Shown one piece after another: positions 26,184 through 34,872 of a stretch of 50,364 bases of DNA. Each line of letters begins with the position of its first letter. Position 1 is the stretch's first letter. The translations under genes were made by a program, and so were the position numbers. The notes beneath the pieces were generated by a model. The model saw only the letters and a program-made list of their open reading frames with translations. It ran no database searches and had not been told where the DNA came from. The stretch lies in NCBI GenBank assembly GCA_016215705.1, contig JACRIR010000156.1, positions 1-50,364 of the forward strand. Direction: 5' to 3'. This DNA is from Candidatus Poribacteria bacterium (GTDB lineage Bacteria > Abyssobacteria > SURF-5).

Positions 26184-29100
26184 TTATGGGGGTGGACTGA
26201 CACTGGAGTAGTTCGCAAAGTCCTGCCAAACGATCCAATCGATGAAACCACAAAAGAGATTGTTGGCGAGAATATTCACGTTTGCGCCGATAGCGATGGG
26301 GCCGTCGGCCGGCCATATCTCATCACCGACATAGAGCCATTTTGTGGTTGGTATCTGAGACTGATCGGAATCGGTGCAGTTCGGGCAACCAGTCCAGAGT
26401 TGCCCCGTGTCATTTCCATCAGTTCCCTGATCATCGACGTAAATGTCAGCCGGAATACCGCTTGCCTTGGCGGAATTCCACACGAGTCTCACTCTGTACC
26501 AATGGTTGGAGACAATCGGACACGCATTGTAGTCGGTGAGCACGGGCTTCCATGCGTCGCCACCGTGTTTGTCCACCGGATTTACCCAGAATGCAATCGA
26601 GGCAACGTTGGCCGGAGGCTGATACGTGGGCCAGCTCGTGTTTCGCCATACCGACATCTGGTAGTTCCCTGTACCGTCTCTGGCAAGTATGCGTCCAATA
26701 TACGTGGCCGTCCCAATCCCGACCGGCATGATTCGTGTCTCAATTGTGAGCGCGTCGGTCGCTTTGAGGCAGCTTACGGCGGGGAAGTATATATAGTTGT
26801 TGACTCCGTCTCCGGTGAACAGTCCATTTCCCGTGAGAGTCTGGCCCGGATCGTTTACACTTCCGACGAAGAGGTACTGTTCGTCAAAAGCATATGGGCT
26901 GGCGGCATCCTCGTCGAACTGGAAAGATGTTGACCCGTTTGGGCATTGGTCGGACAAAGAGAGGGTCATCGGGCTTGTGGAGGCGTATTCTCCATAGTCA
27001 TTGTATATTCGGTTGCTCGCGGGCGCCACGGTGCAAACTCCCACGTCGCTCAATGTGAGCGGCACACTTACTGTAATCGTGGCCGTCGTTTCGCCCGGAA
27101 CATGCTGAACACCCAGGATTGTTCTTCCCGCGCAGCCGGAGAGGACTAGATCGGAGACGGCGATTGAACCTCCGGGGCCTGTGCCATACACCCCCTCAGT
27201 GAAAAACACATAAATCTGACTTTCGGCATAGAAAGCATCTCCGATAGCAAGTGGCGGCGGGCCGCTGATCGCAACCGGCCACGGTCCGGCCGAAACCACC
27301 TGGGGACCTAGAGTGCCGTTGTTGGGGTCCCAGTTGACGTATCCGCCGACATACCAATCCCACATCGACCTTGGCCGAACAACGAGTGTATCTGCGTTCA
27401 TGTCGGCCAGAACGAGAGGCGCGCTCAACGTGATGGTAGCCGTGGTCGAACCGGGGACATGAGCTACATTAGTGATTGTTTTTGGGTTGTTATTATTCTT
27501 GTCGAACAGCCAAAAATCATTGGCGGTAAGCGCCCCTGTGAGGTCCGGATTCGCGTAGATGCCCACGGACCCCCGGCTCGGCCTGAACGTCACTGTAAGT
27601 GTATTGCTGCCGGTATGCCCGGAAACGGAAGCAATCTCAGGGGTGAAATCCGGCTTCACGTAGCTGCTCTCGTAGCCCGCTGCCGTAAGCATGAGCTGGG
27701 TCGTCCCGCCTCCGCCAGTATGGATAATTCGATGGAGCGAGTTCACTTCGTGACAGGAAGCGTTCCCGCAGGACATGTCGGCGTGTTGGCCGCCGTAGTA
27801 CCAGTGGCAGGCGCCGCAGAAAGAGTTCCAGTTGCCGCCATCCGCGCAGTTCTCACCGGTCGTAGAAGAGCCGCCGGTCCCGCAGTCGCCGTCCGCTGTA
27901 ACATTAAATCGCTCTCGCACAATTCCGCCGCGGCTCGAGCCGTGCGCTTCGTGACAGTCAGTGCAGGACATGACGAAATTTATGCCCGCGCTCCTGTCGG
28001 CTGAATCATATGGCCATCGCATAAAGTGGCCGTTGTGGCGTCCTCGCGTCACATAATTCATGAAGAACAGAACATCGGGGTTTCCGTTTGTGCCCCAAAA
28101 GCCTCCGGTTTCAGCATCGGATATGTAAGAAGGTGTATTGGCGGTAGCGAGACCATGCTGCGCTCCGCATTCGACCCGTTGGTCGGGCGGGTCTACGCCG
28201 TTTCCCGTGCAACTTACGCCTTGACCCCAGTTGACCGGCGGATTTGCGGCGCTCATCCTGTATGTGTGGCAATCCAGACAAAGAGTCGTGTAGTCCGGCA
28301 GAACATCGCCATCAAATTCGAAATTGTAGCCGCTCCCGGCTTTCGGAGGTTGATATACGGCCGGCTGGTCGAACGGCAGACCGGTAGCACCCAGTTGGTA
28401 TCCGCGAGCGATGTTATAGTAGAATCCACCCGTCCCGGAAGCCCTGGCCGCAAAGTCGTCCATCTTCTGCCCTGCCGATGCGCCCCACAGAGTTTTTCCC
28501 ATAGCTCGAGGGTTCTTCTCGGGGTCGCTGAAGTCCGGCCTTGTCACAGGTGAGCGATTCAGTTCCGCCTCCCAGTACTGGCCGGTCGCCACGTGCGGGT
28601 TGTGGCATGTCGTGCATTGCAAAGTAAATGTGGAGCTGTTCATGGAGAACGATGTCCCCATGTCGTGTTTCCGCGATTTGCCGAATGCCTCCTGTATGTC
28701 ATCTGCTGAAACATATCCGCCGGGACGGTTATCTGAAAGCGCATGGTTCACGACCTTACCGTTCGTGTGGCAGTTGAAACAGAACTGATCAACGGATTTT
28801 ATGCCGCCGCCGACACTCAAAAGCGCAAGGTTGTCGGAGCCGTGCGCATTTCCATGACAGCCCGTTGTTGCTCCGTTGCCGAAGCAACTAATCGGATTCC
28901 CGCCGTTCTGCGCATATCCTTTCAGATTATGAGCGGAACTCGCCCACGTGCTTCCCGTCGCCCCTTTCACGTTCGGGACGGTTCGGCCATCGCTGAACGG
29001 CTGCGTTCCGAAACCGTCGCTTGCGCCGTCCGCATCATGGCAGTTGATACAGAACGTCTCGATTCCTGCCGGGTTCGCCGGGCTATAGCTGATGACATTT

Positions 29101-29861
29101 TGCTTGTTGTCAGGATCATAAAGCTTGACGACACCGGAACTATGGTCGTTTATGTAGTGGCATACATTACAGTCGTCGTCCACCGCTGTCCCTGCCACAT
29201 GGTGGGATGTTTTGACGAAATCCCCTCCGGTTCCGACGATCTGTCTGCGGCTTCCCTGAGTCTGGTTGTGGCAACTGGTACATCCCCCTGTGGGCTCGAA
29301 ATTGTCCACATGCGGATGGCAGGCCGTGCACAGCATCCCCGCCCAATGAAGAGGATCGACACCGAGTTTGCTGTGATGTTGGGTCACGCTGTGGCAGGAC
29401 TGACAGATTCCATTGTACGGAGGAGCATTGAAAGCGAAGTGTTGCGGCCGTTGTTGAAAGACCGCTGGAGTCAAGGCGCCAAGCACGTATTTATCGGTAT
29501 CGGCCCGGATCAGGCTCAAGTTCTCAGCGGTCGTTCCGCCGGAATGCTCGTCAGTCGTCTCCCGCCGCGCATGGACATCATGACAGGAACCGCAGTCGAT
29601 GAGGGTTGTTCCACCGTTCACGACATGGTTGCCGAACTCAGTCATGGACGACGCCATGCCTGTGAGGTTGTGGCAACTCCTGCAAAGAGCTTCCTGTTCG
29701 GCGCCTCTTGGAGGAATTCCCCACTGCTGAACGGGGTGACAGTCAAGGCAGTCTATTCCGACCGTTCGATCATGAGGTCCTGCGGAGTCACCCGATGCGA
29801 CTATGGGAATCAGAAAGAAACCAACGAGAACCAACGCAAGGTAGATAGTTTTCCTCGTCAT
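26184..29861 (-). CDS. Giant multiheme c-type cytochrome with C-terminal LamG-like domain
   Basis: Secreted cytochrome (1225 aa) with signal peptide ending near VASGD. The first ~700 residues carry 13 canonical CXXCH motifs (first CLDCH, last CGACH), several followed by HNPH/EAH-type distal histidines. One CX4CH (CGNASCH) and one CX8CH arrangement (CFGNGATTGCH) may add or replace hemes. Two similar beta-sandwich repeats follow (HVPGSTTATITLSAPLVL and HVPGETTATITVSVPLTL). The last ~250 residues look like a LamG/concanavalin-type domain (NYIYFPAVSC, ALTIETRI, HWYRVRLVWNSA). Likely exported to the cell surface or exterior. It is last in a unit after the regulator and NHL genes (25-bp gap), so it is probably under that regulator's promoter. 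No porin partner is visible. Confidence 0.85.
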   Translation of the reverse strand: MTRKTIYLALVLVGFFLIPIVASGDSAGPHDRTVGIDCLDCHPVQQWGIPPRGAEQEALCRSCHNLTGMASSMTEFGNHVVNGGTTLIDCGSCHDVHARRETTDEHSGGTTAENLSLIRADTDKYVLGALTPAVFQQRPQHFAFNAPPYNGICQSCHSVTQHHSKLGVDPLHWAGMLCTACHPHVDNFEPTGGCTSCHNQTQGSRRQIVGTGGDFVKTSHHVAGTAVDDDCNVCHYINDHSSGVVKLYDPDNKQNVISYSPANPAGIETFCINCHDADGASDGFGTQPFSDGRTVPNVKGATGSTWASSAHNLKGYAQNGGNPISCFGNGATTGCHGNAHGSDNLALLSVGGGIKSVDQFCFNCHTNGKVVNHALSDNRPGGYVSADDIQEAFGKSRKHDMGTSFSMNSSTFTLQCTTCHNPHVATGQYWEAELNRSPVTRPDFSDPEKNPRAMGKTLWGASAGQKMDDFAARASGTGGFYYNIARGYQLGATGLPFDQPAVYQPPKAGSGYNFEFDGDVLPDYTTLCLDCHTYRMSAANPPVNWGQGVSCTGNGVDPPDQRVECGAQHGLATANTPSYISDAETGGFWGTNGNPDVLFFMNYVTRGRHNGHFMRWPYDSADRSAGINFVMSCTDCHEAHGSSRGGIVRERFNVTADGDCGTGGSSTTGENCADGGNWNSFCGACHWYYGGQHADMSCGNASCHEVNSLHRIIHTGGGGTTQLMLTAAGYESSYVKPDFTPEIASVSGHTGSNTLTVTFRPSRGSVGIYANPDLTGALTANDFWLFDKNNNNPKTITNVAHVPGSTTATITLSAPLVLADMNADTLVVRPRSMWDWYVGGYVNWDPNNGTLGPQVVSAGPWPVAISGPPPLAIGDAFYAESQIYVFFTEGVYGTGPGGSIAVSDLVLSGCAGRTILGVQHVPGETTATITVSVPLTLSDVGVCTVAPASNRIYNDYGEYASTSPMTLSLSDQCPNGSTSFQFDEDAASPYAFDEQYLFVGSVNDPGQTLTGNGLFTGDGVNNYIYFPAVSCLKATDALTIETRIMPVGIGTATYIGRILARDGTGNYQMSVWRNTSWPTYQPPANVASIAFWVNPVDKHGGDAWKPVLTDYNACPIVSNHWYRVRLVWNSAKASGIPADIYVDDQGTDGNDTGQLWTGCPNCTDSDQSQIPTTKWLYVGDEIWPADGPIAIGANVNILANNLFCGFIDWIVWQDFANYSSVSPPP

Positions 29862-29886
29862 ATTTTGCCCGAGCTCTCACGATTTC

Positions 29887-31284
29887 CTATGGAGCGGGTT
29901 GCATGATTTCCAGCCGGTGGTTTCCCGAATTGGCTACGATAGTTTGATCTTCAACGGTAATGAAGATATCCAGTGGAACATTCAGTTGCCCATACGAAAA
30001 ACCGAATTCCCCGTAGTAGTCCATGTACGCGCCAGTCATGGGGTCGAGGATTTGAATTTTATTCAAGCCGCAATCAGCCGCATGCAGCCGGCCCTGGCTG
30101 TCAAACGCGAGGCTTTGCACCTTCACAAACTTTCCTTGCCAATCCGAAGAGAAAGCTTCCACGGCGCTACCGAATGTTCTGAGAAAGTTTCCGTTGAGAT
30201 CGAATACTTGCACCCGTGAGTGGCCCTGGTCCGCCACGAAAAGCTCGCCCTCCCCCTGCGGGCGGTAGGCAAGCGCTACCGCCGCGGGAAAGAGTAAGCC
30301 CCCATCGCTTTCGCCTGGCCCGCCGATATTTCTGAGCCATGCGCCGGAAGAAGCGAAAACCTTGATCGTGTTGGCCAAACTGTCCGCCACATACAACTTG
30401 CCTTCTGCGTCAAGCGCCATGTCATTCGGCATCTGCACCGACCCAGTGGCAGTCGCGAACAGGCGCGCCCCCTCTGCCGAATAGGCCTCGATGTTATCCC
30501 CTCCGTCGCTGCCCACATATATATTTGCTCCCGCATCGACCGCAACACCGAGAGGACGGCTTAGTCCTTTGAGTTCGCCGATGAGGTTCAAGTTAGAATC
30601 ATAAAGGAAAACAGAACCCACTTGCGGGTCGCTCGCGTAGACTTTGCCGTCGGGTCCTTGCGCGAGACGAGCGGGACAGCGGTTGGGATGTTCAATCGAG
30701 AAGACGTCCGGTTCACAGGCGTCTCCTACGCCATCCCCATCGGTATCCAACTGATCAGGATTCGGATGCTCGGGACAGTTGTCGCAGGCATCGACGCGGC
30801 CGTCCTGGTCCGAGTCCGGACGCCCCGGGCCGCCTTGACAAGGGTCAGGCACAGTGAGATCGACAGCCAAAGCCTCCGGGAAAACTCGTTGCCACTTGCG
30901 CAAACCGATAAATCCCTGCAAAGCAACCGGGGAAGTTCCAGACGGGACCGTGATCGTTATCGTGACAGGGTATTGCCTGCCTGGAACCACAAATCCAAAA
31001 CTGCCGGGGCTCACCTTGACGTAGGGCTGCAGTTCAGATGTGACAAACACATTGACCCCTTTCATACTCGTTTGGCAGACAAAAGAGGCGTTTGCGACGA
31101 CCGACTCACCGGCAGAAACGGACTCGCTCAGTGTGGCAGGGGACCATTTGACGAGAGGCGCGGCCATCAGAGTCGTGGGCAGGGCGACTAAGAATGCCGC
31201 AGTAAACAATGGAGTCGCGCGAAACAGAATCTCTGCGAAAATCTTGAAGAAGGGAATGTGCTTTTGGAAATCCCGCATTTTCAT
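29887..31284 (-). CDS. Secreted NHL-repeat beta-propeller protein with TSP3-like calcium repeats
   Basis: The product (465 aa) has a long N-terminal signal segment ending near LMAA. An Ig-like beta domain (about 45-150) is followed by thrombospondin type-3-like calcium motifs (RPDSDQDGRVDACDNCP, DTDGDGVGDACE), then NHL/six-bladed propeller repeats (about 200-465; PLGVAVDAGANIYVGS, PNDMALDAEGKLYVADS, GELFVADQGHSRVQVFD). It is probably periplasmic or extracellular and could scaffold cytochromes. Its ATG overlaps the stop of the upstream regulator (ATGA, 4 bp), showing translational coupling, and the giant cytochrome starts 25 bp after it. Beta-propeller proteins are frequent neighbours of extracellular cytochromes in metal-reducing bacteria (known association). 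Confidence 0.85.
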   Translation of the reverse strand: MKMRDFQKHIPFFKIFAEILFRATPLFTAAFLVALPTTLMAAPLVKWSPATLSESVSAGESVVANASFVCQTSMKGVNVFVTSELQPYVKVSPGSFGFVVPGRQYPVTITITVPSGTSPVALQGFIGLRKWQRVFPEALAVDLTVPDPCQGGPGRPDSDQDGRVDACDNCPEHPNPDQLDTDGDGVGDACEPDVFSIEHPNRCPARLAQGPDGKVYASDPQVGSVFLYDSNLNLIGELKGLSRPLGVAVDAGANIYVGSDGGDNIEAYSAEGARLFATATGSVQMPNDMALDAEGKLYVADSLANTIKVFASSGAWLRNIGGPGESDGGLLFPAAVALAYRPQGEGELFVADQGHSRVQVFDLNGNFLRTFGSAVEAFSSDWQGKFVKVQSLAFDSQGRLHAADCGLNKIQILDPMTGAYMDYYGEFGFSYGQLNVPLDIFITVEDQTIVANSGNHRLEIMQPAP

Positions 31285-32039
31285 GTCTTCCTGATTTGCT
31301 CGAAGTATTCGACACGTTTCTCTATGTCTGCAATGCAGAACGGCTGCTCGATTACCGTAATCCCGCCGACGAGATTCGTCTCGATGTTTTTGTCCCGAGG
31401 CACCGCAAGTATGATCTCAACCCCGGGAATTCGAGGGTCGCAGGCAAGATGCCTGCACAACTCTTCGCATTTCTCCAGGTCCGTGACGCAATCCACTATC
31501 ACGTATTCAGGACGAAAAGAATCAACCACCAATGAACAGTCGTATTCACAACTGGCAAATTGAAAACGGAACCGCGTAGAACTGGCTTGCTTCGTCAGAA
31601 TTCCCCTAAGCAAGGCATTGTCGGTGAAAACGAGCACGTTGATGGGTCGCTGTCGCTGTTCTCTGTAATACGAGCACTCCTCACAATCCGTCTGGCAACA
31701 CGTCGCGCCTTCCCCTTTTTCTCTGAGAACCCTGCCCACGTCGTAGCACCTTGATCCCTTTGCCTTGAATACGAGGCAGGACCGGCAATTCTCCTTGATC
31801 TTGCCGGCGGCGGCGTTATATTCCCAGCAAGGAACTGGCGGCCTTTTCGACGGCATGTGCTCGTTGTCGGCAATGTCTCTCGCGGCGGGCAACAATGAGG
31901 CCACAGAGTCATGCGGAATACGGTAGTGTCCGCCTGCCGTCTTCATGGCCTTCAGTTTTCCCCTTCTGATCCATTTAACGACCGTATCCGGGGTTACTGA
32001 GAGCATTTTGGCTGCCTGACCAGTTGAGATATATTGCAT
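31281..32039 (-). CDS. BldC/MerR-like regulator with eight-cysteine cluster and receiver-like domain (R1)
   Basis: Probable transcription factor (252 aa). Residues 1-50 form a BldC/excisionase-type winged HTH (STGQAAKMLSVTPDTVVKWI, KTAGGHYRIP). Residues 71-122 form a cysteine module: CWEYN, CRSC, RCY, TCC and CEEC, with Cys at 71, 85, 88, 98, 114, 115, 119 and 122. A C-terminal domain (about 133-245) has a receiver-like pattern (NVLVFTDN, YVIVDC, VIEQPF) but lacks the acidic pair and conserved Lys, so it is probably not phosphorylated. The start at 32039 is set by alignment with the paralogue at 32252-33004, with identical Cys positions. It is the first gene of a unit with the NHL and giant cytochrome genes. 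A metal, Fe-S or redox sensor is inferred. Confidence 0.8.
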   Translation of the reverse strand: MQYISTGQAAKMLSVTPDTVVKWIRRGKLKAMKTAGGHYRIPHDSVASLLPAARDIADNEHMPSKRPPVPCWEYNAAAGKIKENCRSCLVFKAKGSRCYDVGRVLREKGEGATCCQTDCEECSYYREQRQRPINVLVFTDNALLRGILTKQASSTRFRFQFASCEYDCSLVVDSFRPEYVIVDCVTDLEKCEELCRHLACDPRIPGVEIILAVPRDKNIETNLVGGITVIEQPFCIADIEKRVEYFEQIRKT

Positions 32040-32055
32040 TAGGTGCTTCAAACTC

Positions 32056-32114
32056 TTTATTTTATTTATGGGATTTATGTGATTTAGCTTACCACAAGAT
32101 TGGTTGCCTGTCAA
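32056..32114 (-). promoter_or_regulatory. R1 promoter with four 9-bp-spaced TTTAT/ATAAA repeats
   Basis: Minus-strand TTGACA (32114-32109) lies 17 bp from a poor -10, TAAGCT (32091-32086). Directly downstream, the plus strand reads TTTAT at 32056, 32065 and 32074 and TTTAG at 32083, all at exactly 9-bp spacing, that is ATAAA-type units reading toward the gene. The array spans the -10 to 17 bp before the ATG. This suggests head-to-tail binding of a small regulator and likely autoregulation. Confidence 0.7.
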
Positions 32115-32251
32115 GTAAGCAACACATAATCAGACAAAAAACGTCCGATTATGCGTTTCCGGAAAAGGCGAGATTACGTTCCCGGGGGAGAATCGACACG
32201 AGTTCTATCCGGTTTGGCAATTTTGGGGCAGCTTCTTGAGGGACAATTCCT

Positions 32252-33004
32252 CTACTCGGATGACTCGATGCGATCCAGCAAAGACTCGACATCGGCGACG
32301 CTTTTGGGCCTTTCAATGATGCTAATATTCTCTTGCATGCTCGTTTTGCAGGTCATTCCGGGCGGCAAGAGCAGGAAGATTCTCACACCCGGAATGCGCG
32401 GATCATTGGCGAGACGTTCGCACAAATTGTCGCATTTGGCTGATTTCCCCTTGCAGTCCAGGATCACATATTCAGGGCGGAAACAATCCACAGTCACAGA
32501 GCAGTCATATTCAGAAGTGGTGAAGCGGAGGCGGATGCGGGGAGGGCTCGGTTCTTTTGCCAGAGAACCTTTCAAGGACGAATCGCCCGTGTGAACAAGC
32601 ACACTGATCGGCCTGTGGCCCTGCTCCTTGTAGTAACTGCATTCTTCGCACTTTGTCGGGCAGCACGTCGCCCCCTGCCCTCTTTCCTTCAGAATTTTTC
32701 CAACTTCGTAACATTTAGATCCCTTTGCCTTGAACACAAGGCAGGAAGAACACTGGTCCTTGATTTTGCCTTCTATCGAGTTGTATTCCCAGCAGGGAAC
32801 AAGCCTTTTCTTTTGGTGTGGTCCCCTTTCGTTACGCGAGGCTTCTTCCCCTTTAAGGAGACTCTGGACTGAGTCGAGCGATATTCGGTAATGCCCGCCG
32901 GCCGTCTTTCGAGCTTCCAGTTTTCCCGCTTTGATCCATTTCAGAACTGCGTCAGGTGTGACTGAGAGCAGTCTTGCGGCCTTTCCTGTAGAGACATAGA
33001 GCAT
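32252..33004 (-). CDS. BldC/MerR-like regulator with eight-cysteine cluster and receiver-like domain (R2)
   Basis: Paralogue of R1 (250 aa) in tandem, with the same three-part layout. The HTH is nearly identical in its recognition region (STGKAARLLSVTPDAVLKWI, KTAGGHYRI), so both may bind the same sites. All eight cysteines of the 71-122 module are at the same positions, and CLVFKAKGS and GATCC are identical. The receiver-like domain is more divergent (SVLVHTGD, YVILDC, IIERPK), so the two may respond to different inputs. The gene has its own promoter and ATAAA array. R1 begins 212 bp after its stop. Function is inferred from architecture and context. Confidence 0.8.
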   Translation of the reverse strand: MLYVSTGKAARLLSVTPDAVLKWIKAGKLEARKTAGGHYRISLDSVQSLLKGEEASRNERGPHQKKRLVPCWEYNSIEGKIKDQCSSCLVFKAKGSKCYEVGKILKERGQGATCCPTKCEECSYYKEQGHRPISVLVHTGDSSLKGSLAKEPSPPRIRLRFTTSEYDCSVTVDCFRPEYVILDCKGKSAKCDNLCERLANDPRIPGVRIFLLLPPGMTCKTSMQENISIIERPKSVADVESLLDRIESSE

Positions 33005-33017
33005 TTGTCACCGGCTT

Positions 33018-33085
33018 TTTATTTGTTTTATTCGTTTTATTTCATGTTATAGCTCTTCTATACCATATCTTTCTCGCGTTGTCAA
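33018..33085 (-). promoter_or_regulatory. R2 promoter with three 9-bp-spaced ATAAA repeats
   Basis: Minus-strand TTGACA (33085-33080), a 17-bp spacer and TATAGA (33062-33057) make a good sigma-70 promoter. Plus-strand TTTAT occurs at 33018, 33027 and 33036 (9-bp spacing), with a weaker fourth unit near 33045. The array lies between the expected transcription start and the ATG at 33004, a repressor-like placement. Confidence 0.72.
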
Positions 33086-33199
33086 TTAAAAAAATATCCG
33101 GTCTCAAGAATCGACAGGTCCAGGGGTCGGATTGGCGGAAGGCGAATCTGGGAGGTGCAGGGGGTTTGTTGACTCCGTTACGAGCGTGGTGTTCGCACT

Positions 33200-33694
33200 C
33201 TAGTGGCGCAAGAGAGAATTGTTCTCGCTGCTGTGCGGATCGTGGCACGAGGTGCAGTCATTGGAATGAACGGCTGCAACATGTTTCTGAAGCCCGTTTT
33301 CCTCATGACAGTAGGTGCAGAGTTTTTCACGTTTACGCACGAGGAATTCTGAGGCCTCGGAGCCATGAGGATCATGGCAGACCGAACACTGTCCGATACC
33401 AACCGGGCCATGGGCCCACGCGGCATCATCTACTCTCGCGTGACACTTGTAGCACACGTCGCTCTCTTTGCTCTGCAGCCTGAAGTCCTTATCCTTCGCG
33501 CCTCGGTGGCAGGCTTCGCACCCCTGTTTCGTACTTTTAAAATGATATCGATAAACGCTCTCTGTCCTGGCAGCGATTGTCGATCCTAAGTTGGATGATA
33601 GTCCATAAGCGGTTCCCAAGAGCGAGAAAACAAGCATCGCACTTGTGACAGCGAAGATGGGATGAAGGATAGAAGCGCCCCGCGTTTCATTCAT
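33200..33694 (-). CDS. Pentaheme c-type cytochrome (doubled-CXXCH type)
   Basis: The product (164 aa) has an N-terminal signal/anchor helix (PIFAVTSAMLVFSLLGTAYG) and five CXXCH motifs: CEACH, CYKCH, CSVCH, CTYCH and CTSCH. The last, and the third, are followed by DPHGS/DPHSS, the doubled-CXXCH signature with a nearby distal His. Probably a periplasmic electron carrier, perhaps membrane-tethered. ATG 33694 overlaps the end of the upstream TlpA-like gene by 8 bp, so the two are translationally coupled; longer starts in this frame lie within that gene. Confidence 0.88.
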   Translation of the reverse strand: MNETRGASILHPIFAVTSAMLVFSLLGTAYGLSSNLGSTIAARTESVYRYHFKSTKQGCEACHRGAKDKDFRLQSKESDVCYKCHARVDDAAWAHGPVGIGQCSVCHDPHGSEASEFLVRKREKLCTYCHEENGLQKHVAAVHSNDCTSCHDPHSSENNSLLRH

Positions 33695-34355
33695 TTTTTC
33701 TGAGTTCCTTCTTGACAACAGAAGACAATTCTTCGTACGTGACGGTTCCCGCCTTGGAAAAGACGATTCGACCACCCTTGTCTATGACATAGATCGTGGG
33801 GGTTCCCTGAACCCCGTACGGGTCTGCGATCCTGAGGGAATCTCCTTCGGGCTCATCCAATAGAACTGTCAACTGAATATTCTCCTGCTCGACGAAAGCG
33901 CGAATCGCGTTAGACATCTCGGCTCCATCCATATTGACAGCGTAAAAGTCCAACCCTTTGCGGTGATACCTGCGATAAATGTCGTTGTATGCCGGCATTG
34001 AACTTTTGCACGGCTCGCAATAAACCGACCAAAAGACCAGCACGATCACGTTCTTTCCGATCCTGTCACTCAGCTTGAGGCGATTGCCACGCACATCGGA
34101 CACCTCGAACATGGGTGCTTTGTCACCCACTTTGAGCATTGTGATATCTTTGATCATAGGAGTAAATGCTCCCTCTTCTATCTCGGCGAAGCGCGTCGAA
34201 CTCCCGGAGACGCACGAAGCGAGGAGGCAGCCGACTGCCGCAACCAGCAGCGCCCTGAGGATACCTTTTGTGAATCCAGGGTCTGATAGCGGACTGCTTC
34301 CACGCAACCCTTTGGATCGTGAGTTTAGGATTTGCAAGCGCATCCGCTGTGTCAT
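33687..34355 (-). CDS. TlpA-like thioredoxin-fold lipoprotein
   Basis: Periplasmic thiol-disulfide protein (222 aa). An extended N-terminus leads to a lipoprotein signal (LVAAVGCLLASC). The thioredoxin domain has LKVGDKAPMFEVSDVRG, the redox motif FWSVYCEPCKSSMP (CEPC), and the cis-Pro loop GVQGTPTIYVID. TlpA/ResA relatives reduce apocytochrome cysteines for heme attachment, which fits the coupled cytochrome gene downstream. Start 34355 has GGGGG about 10 nt upstream; 34364 is possible but too close to that site. Confidence 0.85.
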   Translation of the reverse strand: MTQRMRLQILNSRSKGLRGSSPLSDPGFTKGILRALLVAAVGCLLASCVSGSSTRFAEIEEGAFTPMIKDITMLKVGDKAPMFEVSDVRGNRLKLSDRIGKNVIVLVFWSVYCEPCKSSMPAYNDIYRRYHRKGLDFYAVNMDGAEMSNAIRAFVEQENIQLTVLLDEPEGDSLRIADPYGVQGTPTIYVIDKGGRIVFSKAGTVTYEELSSVVKKELRKNE

Positions 34356-34872
34356 GGCAACCATTCCCCCTTCGGCAATTAGTGTGCCAATCTTCCTACG
34401 AAGAGCTGGCTGAAATGCGAACATTCAGACATAAAGCACAATGTAATGTACCATAAGGCGGCTTTGAATGCAATATCTTGAGTTCTGCGAGCATGAAACG
34501 GCTTCCAACAAAGCTTTCTTCCCGAGAAAACAACTGTCCGCCAAACGTCAGCATTCGGACATTGCACACAACGCCGAGAGGGGATTCCATCGCGGCGTCA
34601 TGCTTGTTGTCGTCGTTTGCTCTCCTAGTTGATAAATTTATCTTTTTTATGGAATTTATGTAATACTTGACTTGCAAAAAGGGAATCCGGTAGACTAAGT
34701 GTCACGAACTTCAAGGGAGAGAGGTTTGTCGCGGTTGCGCGTTGGGCGGATGATGTCCGTCGCACGACACATTACGTTTCGCAAGTTCAGGTTTCAGGAG
34801 TTTGTCACGCTTTCGCTGAAAGCCGTCTTGGAGAGGCATGAGAAGGGCAGGCACGGCCCGGGAGAGACGATC
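34356..34872. other. Divergent control region of the cytochrome operon
   Basis: About 520 bp between the minus-strand TlpA gene and the plus-strand cytochrome operon. It holds the promoter and repeat array described separately, and two similar 20-mers, ACATTCAGACATAAAGCACA (34421) and GCATTCGGACATTGCACACA (34551). A long leader, about 34703-34872, precedes the cytochrome ATG; no small gene or RNA structure was recognised in it. Confidence 0.5.
34637..34696 (+). promoter_or_regulatory. Cytochrome operon promoter with three 9-bp-spaced TTTAT repeats
   Basis: TTGACT (34667-34672), an 18-bp spacer and TAGACT (34691-34696) form a sigma-70-like promoter for the plus-strand operon. TTTAT occurs at 34637, 34646 and 34655, exactly 9 bp apart, ending 8 bp before the -35. 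Unlike the arrays at the regulator genes, this one is upstream of the promoter, a position typical of activators. Confidence 0.72.

Noticed and set aside
28743-29906. A 387-codon open frame antisense to the giant cytochrome
   Set aside because: It mirrors the CXXCH-rich gene in a shadow frame and shows no motif or signal of its own.
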